The position numbers and the translations under genes were made by a program. The notes under the pieces were generated by a model. It was not told the DNA's origin and ran no database searches. It saw only the letters and a program-made list of their open reading frames with translations. This document shows, in pieces, positions 32,030-38,158 of a stretch of 38,158 nt of DNA (positions are counted from its first letter, which is position 1; each line of letters starts with the position of its first letter). The stretch is from Porogramme epimiltina (Eukaryota > Basidiomycota > Agaricomycetes > Polyporales > Polyporaceae), in contig FTLJ01001077.1 of assembly GCA_900155495.1 (NCBI GenBank), positions 1 to 38,158 on the forward strand, in the 5' to 3' direction.

Positions 32030-35000
32030 TCAGGCTTGAACGTCCCCGACGATGGCGGCGGCGGGGGCTTCCCGGCCGTACGACCGGGCGGGCGAATCCG
32101 TCGGGACGGAGGCGGTGAAGCACGAGTTGTCGAGCCTGTCGCGCAGGCCGTCCCAGCGGCGTCGCTGCTCTGCGACCGCGCCGCACAACGGCCCGACGCG
32201 AATCCCGCACGACGACGGAGGGCGGAAAAAGCACGGAGGGGCAGAGAGAGAAAAAAAACACAGTCAGCACACAGTCAGCACAGGCTTGACACACCCCGGC
32301 AGGGAGACGTGCGCTCGCTCACCTGGGCACGGCCACAGCGTCATCAGGTACTCGACCGGGCGCGAGAGCGCCTTCGCCACATCGAGCGCGTACACCAACG
32401 AGCGGTCGTAGGACCACAGCGCCAGCGCCCTGTCCCGCATTCGCGTCCGTTCGAAGGCCGCACAGTCGACGTCCAGCCCATCGGCCGGTGAATAGAGGAG
32501 GGCGGCAGAGAGGGGCGTAGGCACGCCGTGGGAACGTCCGAGGGCACCAGGCACAGGGCACGTCGCACAAGGACCATCAGGCCACGGATGACGGATAAAG
32601 CGCAGGGCGGATGGGATTGGATGGGATTGTCAGGCACACACCGAATGCCGGCGATGGGTCCAGGTTGTTGGCGATGGGGCGGGGAGGGGCAGATGCGATG
32701 CGCCATGTAAGCATACACCGTTACACAAACACACACGCCGCCGCTCCGCCGCCCGCGCGCGGGGCCTGCGCGGGCGTAAGCGGCGGCGGGGCAGAAGACG
32801 AGGTACGCACCGCTCGATCTGGGACATGAACCAGAACAGGAAGAGCGGCCTGCGCGCGAGGTCCGACGAGGGCAACCCCGTCACGGCGTGCAAGCCTGCG
32901 TTGAGCACGCGCTTTGCGAGCATCGCCTGGTGCGTCACTAGAGGGCGAAGATGGCGGGGGGTGGCAGGGAGAGGAGGGTAGAGGTGGAGGGGGGGCCGCG
33001 CGCGCAAAAAAGAAGCGGGCGCAACGTGGGTGTCGATCAGCAACGAGCGTCGAGCGGTTCAAACGAAGGGGGCAAGCAGAAAGCCCCCGGCGGCGGGCCC
33101 GGTACGTACACCATTCTTCCGCCTTCTCCCGGTAGAACAGGAGGTTCGCCTGCCTGCAACGGCAATCATCAGCCATGCACCCACCGCGACGGGCAACCGC
33201 CACTGGCACCCACAACCGGACGCTCTTGTCACGGCCGCTCGCGCGCGCAGTGGCGGAAGGAGACGGACGGGGTGATTACGTACGCAGTCGACTCGGGCAA
33301 GCACCGCTCAAATTCGTTCGCGATGAACATCCGCGAGCTGTCGCCACGCAACGAGGGTCAGTTAGCCACGTCACGTCCCAAGCTCCACAACCGGCCGCCC
33401 AGCAGCAAACCACCACAACCACCACCACCGCGGCCGGGCGAAAGGAAGCAACCCACTCACTTGAAGAGCAATTCCCGGCCCTGGAAGAGGAACGACCGCT
33501 CGATCCCGCACGCGTGCCGCCCCAGCGCGGCCTCGATGACGTCGATCTCCGCCCACGCCGCGACGGCGAACCGCGCGCGCCCCGCGTCGTCGAGGCCCGC
33601 GCCGTCGTCCCGCGCGCGCACGCACGCGTTCCAGAGCAGCATCGAGCGCATGTACAGCGCCCACACCGACTCCTTGTCCGGCGGCGGCAGCTCGGGCGAG
33701 TCGTCCGCGCGCGTGAGCGATTCGCCCGGGAAGAGAAGCGCATACTGCGACATAGAAAAAAAAAAGAAGAAAACGCGCCACAGGAGGTGCGTGTCAGCGT
33801 TCGTGTCCACGTTAACGTCGCAGCGCGCCACGCCGACGGCCATAAAGCGAGGAATGTGGGTATATGTGGGGAGGAAGTGTGTGCAGGGGAAGCAGAAGGC
33901 GGGTGTGGGGAGGGGAGAGGGACACACTTACGTTGCGCGGATCCATCAAGAACAGCTGCTGCGTCTCGATGTCCGGGCTTGCCGCCGTGTACGAGCTGTG
34001 GCCCGCGGTGAGCATGACGCTGCTCCAGACGAGCCTCCGGCACTCCTCCTTGCGGATGTCCGCCTCCGTCCACTCGCTCTGCCACGTCGGCGTCATGTCC
34101 CACAGCGGCGCGACCTCGCGCACCATCGGCCAGGTGTGGCCCAGCGTGAACGTCATGCAGTGGCACCCCGCCTTCTGTCCGTGCGAAGGCGACGTGTGCG
34201 CGTGGGGCGGCGGCATGGGTGGGTACTGGGGCGGGTACGTGGGCGGCGGCTCCCCTTGGGGTATCGACGGAGCGGCGCGCGGCCCGTGGCCTTCTCCGGA
34301 CCGCCAGGGCTGTCGAGAACCGTGCGGCGAACCCTCGACGGGGGAATGGCCCGCGTGGGCGGCGCGGGGCTCTTCCGCAGACGGCGAGAGGATCTGCCGG
34401 GGGGGAAGCAGGTGTTGCTGCTGCTGCTGCCGCGGCGGGGGCACGACCGGGACGCCGGACGAAAACACGGACGCGCGGGGGTCGCCCTTATCCAGCGCCA
34501 GCAGGTCCATGCTCCGGACGAGCGAGTCCAGGAGGCCCATCGCCGAGCGCACGCGGGGCGTCGAGTGCAGCGGGTGGGCGCAGATTTCAAAGAACGCGAG
34601 AAGCTGCGGGACCGCGCGGGGGAATTGTATTGGGGCGCACATCGGTCAACGGAACTGCACGTCGCGCGACAGGCAGCGGAGCGACGCACCCATGCGGCTT
34701 GGACGAGGCTGTGGTCGACCCAGCGCGAGCTCAGGCTCGCCTCGAGCGCACTCTGCGCCCGGTCCCGCAGCCTCAGCGACCTCTCCCTCCCCCTCGCCCC
34801 CAGCTCCCCCTCGTGGCTCTTGAAGAACGTCGCCAGCGCCAGCGCGCCCAGGATGAGGCTCGGCTGCACGCCGTGCCGTGCGCGGGGGTCCAGCAGTGCG
34901 CCGAAGAACCGCGGCAGGTTGATGAAGTTGAGCCAGTGGGGCGACGCACGGAAGATCGCCCGCAGGTCCGCCGTGACGCTCTGGCTCGCGTTCTCCCGGA

Positions 35001-36535
35001 CGCTCGCCGGGACCACAAGCGTCGCATCGAACGGGTCGCCGCCCTCCGGATTGGCGTAGAGCACGAGCAGGGCCTCCCACCACGTCTCCCGCACGAACTG
35101 CAGCCCCGGCTCGGCGACGATGACCGCTCCCTTGTGATCCAGCTGCTCCCCCGCCTCCACGACCGTCTCCGTCGCCGAGTCCTCGTCGCGAAAACCGTAC
35201 GGCTCCACCGGCCCCCCGATCGGCGCAAGATATCCCTGGGAGGCGGTCGCTGCGCCGACGGGGTACCCGACCGTGACGGACGGGTCGGGCAGGGCGGAGG
35301 ACCCGAGCGGGAGCGCTTCATAAGCGGCCGCTGGGGTCTACGTACGCGCGGTGAGCAGCGGCATGGAGGTCAGCAAAGGGAGCTGATGAACCTACGAAGT
35401 CATGGTGCTGAGCATAGTGCGCGCTGAGACCACCCGACATCGAGGAACGATCGACGAGCTCGGGTAGGTCCTGCCGTGGCCTCCTATACTGCCCATGCTC
35501 GAGGTTTTGGAGGGTGGGGTGATGGTCTGGATGGGGCCCAGGTGCGCCTGTCATGTATGTTTGACCCGGGGGGCTAAACTTGGTGTCCACCGGACTCTGG
35601 CTAGCGCTCCCCGAGGCGACGAACGTTTGGTCGTTCCCATCTGGGGGCGGGGCACGCCGTCTGCGGCGTGGGGGGCGGTCGGCCCCGCCCGCAGTACTGC
35701 GCTGCCTCGCGCCGGGGACCCTGTCCGGCCCCCGCCGCTTCGGGGCCGAGTCGTACGTGCAGAGGGTCGGGTTGTCCGACCTGCGGCTGCAATTGTGGCA
35801 GACGGGCTTCGCGCCGTCGCAGCGAATTTTCCTCCCGCGGCTGGAGGCGCAATTGTGTGTGTGAGCCTTCTCCATTTTATTGCGCAAATAAATAATGGAG
35901 GGGGAAGGGGAGGGCACTGACCATTGCACGCAGGCTACATACACGCGGGTGCGCTGTTTCCCCTGAGTCGTGAGCGGCTGGTCGGGCGCGAGCTCGAGGC
36001 GCGGCTTCTCCCTGCGCGAACGGCCTGATCCTGGTGGGCGGGCGGCGGGCTGTGGGGGCGCGCTAGGGGCCGGATGGTGCACGTGAGATGGTCCCGCGGC
36101 CTGTTGGGCGTGCGACAATGATCCTGAGTAGTCCCTGTGGGGGCTCACAGCGAGGCTCGGATGGCCATGGCGCGGCGGCTGCTGGACGTCGGATACGGGG
36201 TGCGGGTACGGAGGCTGCCAGACGTCGCTGCCGCGCTGGTGGTGGTGGTGGTGCGCCGTCCCGTGGGGGTGCGAAAAGGTGTCGGCTGGGTGCGCGGCGC
36301 GAGAATATTGCTGCTGCGGGTCGTGGTCTGCGTGGTGGAACATGCCCGAGAGAGAGGACGAAGCGGCGGAGGGATCGGGTCTCCCATGGGGATTGTCGAA
36401 GTGCGCGGCGCGTGTGGAATATGGGGAATATTGGTAGGATGGGTGTGTCGGGGCCGCGGAGTAGGCCTGTGGCTGGTCTTGGGTCGGGTAGGAGGCGCGA
36501 TTGTTGGAGACGGGGTAGGGGAGACCGCTGGACAT
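32030..36535 (-). CDS. Second Zn(II)2Cys6 transcription factor, fungal-specific domain
   Basis: Minus-strand exons 36535-35922, 35840-35392, 35330-34690, 34603-33932, 33744-33461, 33337-33284, 33153-33110, 32937-32811, 32429-32323 and 32169-32030 give 1043 residues. The N-terminal 190 residues are rich in His, Pro, Ser and Gln, with a run of five His. The zinc cluster uses Cys202, 205, 212, 219, 222 and 232 (ACVQCRGRKIRCDGAKPVC, then CSRRSDNPTLCTYD), followed by a basic linker KRRGPDRVPG. The fungal-specific domain starts near residue 430 with FVRETWWEALLVLY and LPRFFGALLDP, and continues with LLAFFEICAHPLHS and EECRRLVWSSVML. A Pro/Gln-rich loop with a run of five Gln lies inside it. The likely role is sequence-specific DNA binding in the nucleus; the target is unknown. 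The donor at 35391 (gttcat) is weak but fits phase. The 381-bp intron 32810-32430 is exceptional and contains a long AG-free zone. Confidence 0.87.
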
Positions 36536-36536
36536 G

Positions 36537-38158
36537 GCTGGAGGACTGCACCCAGGTGGTTCTGAATCAAGTTTAGTGTTTGCTACAGCACCCGTCGGGG
36601 CGGGGTACTGTATGATGGGTGGTGCGTATGGGCGGGTGCTGTGCTCGGGAGGACGTTAGCGGGGCATGCGGGGGGAGGACGCGAGCGAGGCGGGGGAGGC
36701 GAGCGCGGTGGGAGTGGCAGGGATGGGTCGGGGCGCGGTGTTGTGGGCGAGGAGACAGAAGACGGGCGGGGCGGGCAGAGGCGAGAGGAGTCGAATGGTG
36801 ATTGGATAAATAACATCTGGCCGGGCCAGTGGCCGGGGAGAAGGAAGCGATGTCCATATTTGAATACGACACTCGAGGAATGCCTGCTGGCCCGGGATAG
36901 ATTCGTCATATTCGATGTGCAATTATGTAAGGGGCAATTAACCCTCGGAAGCGGCAGGGAAGCGTCGCCGCCAACGATTCGAGTGTTCCAGGAGCGCCGG
37001 CTCCGCCTTCTCGTCCGTCCTCCCACCGCCCTTGTTTAAACTCGCGCCTCTTTCGTCCGCCCGCGCGTCCCCACGGCCGTCTCGCCTGCGCCCGCCCTCG
37101 TCCTCCCGCCCTGCGCTCCCCCCGCGGCCGCGACGCCCACCCAGCACTGTGCGCGTCCCACGCGCCCCGTGCGAGCGCGCGCGGCCGGCTGGCCCGTGGA
37201 GTAGGTTGGGCGCGCGACGTCGCCTCGGCCCGACCCGAGATCCGCTGCTGAACGGTATTGGCTTCGCGCGCGAACCAGAGCCATAAACTCTCTTCGCCCG
37301 AATTCGCGGGCAGAATGGTTTTCCCCCGCTCTTTGTGCACACTTTCGCCAGCTCTGCGCACGATCATCGTCGCCCATCGATCTCGTCCCGCCTTCCGCGT
37401 CCGCCTCTCCGCTGCAGAGCGAGCTCCCAACGCCCCCAGCCCCGTCCCAAACAGCGCCATGGCCCATCGGCGCGCCGAGGCCCCCTCGCCGCCTGCCCGT
37501 CCATATGGCCTCCTCCTCCCCCTTCCGCTTCGCCTTCCCGCCCGCCCGTCCATCTGGGCCCAATCTACATCCCGCCTTCGACAGCACAGCTCGCCTGTCC
37601 CACCGCCCAGACACCACTCGAGACAGCCTGATATGTCCCCTCTCCCCGCCTCCCGTCACGCCCGCGAGCTCCGCGTCTCTCCCTGCCCTCCTCTAATACC
37701 CCCGCGCCGCGGCACCCTGCGCTCCGCCGCCGCCCCTCTCGCCCAAATCTTCCACGTCTGCGCCAGCGCGGGGCCGTGGGCGGCGACGTCACCGCGCGCT
37801 CGCTCCACCTTTGTATGGCCCACGCGACGCGGTGCCCGTGATAATCATAGGCCGCCCCCCACATGCCGTATGCAGCGGCCTCGCCGAGCGTGCCAACGTC
37901 GCCAGCCCTGCGCAGCCCCCAGGGCCACGGCGGCGAGCATCTCGCCATTTGCCATTCGCCACTGGCGTGAGTTGCTGCTGCTGCTGCCAGCTGCTGCGTT
38001 CGCGCCCCCCCTCTCCCGGCGAAACGTCGCACTTCTCGGCCGGCAGCGCGAGCCGTCTATCAACGCGACGCTGGGCGGTGGGAGCGGCCGGCCCATCAAT
38101 GTGCCCTTCTAGCTCCTCTCGCCCGTCTAGCGACATTCCACACTCCAGACCTGTCACC
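36537..38158. other. Upstream region of transcription factor gene; right window edge
   Basis: The first 400 bases are purine-rich on the plus strand and form the pyrimidine-rich leader and promoter of the minus-strand factor gene. From about 37020 to 37760 the plus strand becomes pyrimidine-rich, like the leader of a rightward gene. ATG codons at 37320 and 37505 open frames, the latter starting MASSSPFRFAFPPARPSGPN and stopping at 37696. I cannot build a spliced model before the window ends. The 5' end of a plus-strand gene is possible but unproven. Confidence 0.4.
36801..36805 (-). promoter_or_regulatory. CCAAT element upstream of the second transcription factor
   Basis: Minus-strand CCAAT lies about 270 bases upstream of the start codon at 36535, next to an A/T-rich patch (TTATTTATCC) in an otherwise GC-rich, pyrimidine-rich leader. 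Position and motif suggest a promoter element. No functional proof is possible from sequence alone. Confidence 0.35.

Noticed and set aside
32951..35059. A 702-codon plus-strand open frame
   Set aside because: It lies antisense to exons of the second Zn2Cys6 gene, has no domain, and follows from the very GC-rich coding strand with few stops on the opposite strand.
37258..38112. A long plus-strand frame near the right edge
   Set aside because: The region is so GC-rich that long frames occur on several strands at once. The translation is Arg/Pro/Ser-rich with no motif, and the window ends before a gene model can be tested.

Overview
The window reads as nuclear DNA from a GC-rich, filamentous basidiomycete, most likely an agaricomycete. 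Genes are broken by many short introns of about 45-65 bp with GTRNGY...YAG borders. Coding strands are C-rich, and the predicted proteins include families typical of mushroom-forming fungi: an RGS/Rax1-like membrane protein, a Ure2p-type glutathione transferase, alternative oxidase, Zn(II)2Cys6 factors with a fungal-specific domain, and a Kelch-BTB protein. I cannot name the species. Two 2-base N runs (28386-28387 and 30971-30972) show that this is assembled draft sequence.

Layout from left to right: 43-2899 (+) RGS-domain membrane protein; 4312-5379 (-) glutathione S-transferase; 6417-8218 (-) mitochondrial alternative oxidase with 11 exons; 11674-12192 (-) small putative mitochondrial membrane protein; 12462-15720 (+) Zn2Cys6 transcription factor with about 15 exons, divergent from the previous gene over a 269-bp shared promoter; 16454-17331 (+) pyridoxamine 5'-phosphate oxidase; 23156-27691 (+) 1353-residue Kelch-BTB protein with a long disordered tail; 29011-31270 (-) CHFR-like RING E3 ligase with a C-terminal PBZ-like finger; 32030-36535 (-) second Zn2Cys6 transcription factor. 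I rebuilt exon junctions by hand from splice signals, codon phase and family resemblance. All nine reconstructions are phase-consistent. Two junctions are weak and are flagged in the entries.

Gene-poor stretches are 8219-11673, 17332-23155 and 36537-38158. The first two contain GC-rich, CpG-rich islands (about 9.3-11.6 kb and 19.2-20.95 kb) with no recognisable gene. Two very weak gene candidates lie inside 17332-23155.

The genes do not form a cluster with one common function. They look like ordinary chromosomal genes for signalling, detoxification, respiration, cofactor salvage, polarity, checkpoint ubiquitination and transcription. I found no convincing new multi-gene system. The most interesting signals are in RNA processing: a 15-nt microexon that supplies a zinc ligand of the CHFR PBZ-like finger, a 312-nt AG-free zone in an intron of the second transcription factor, and several other very small exons.
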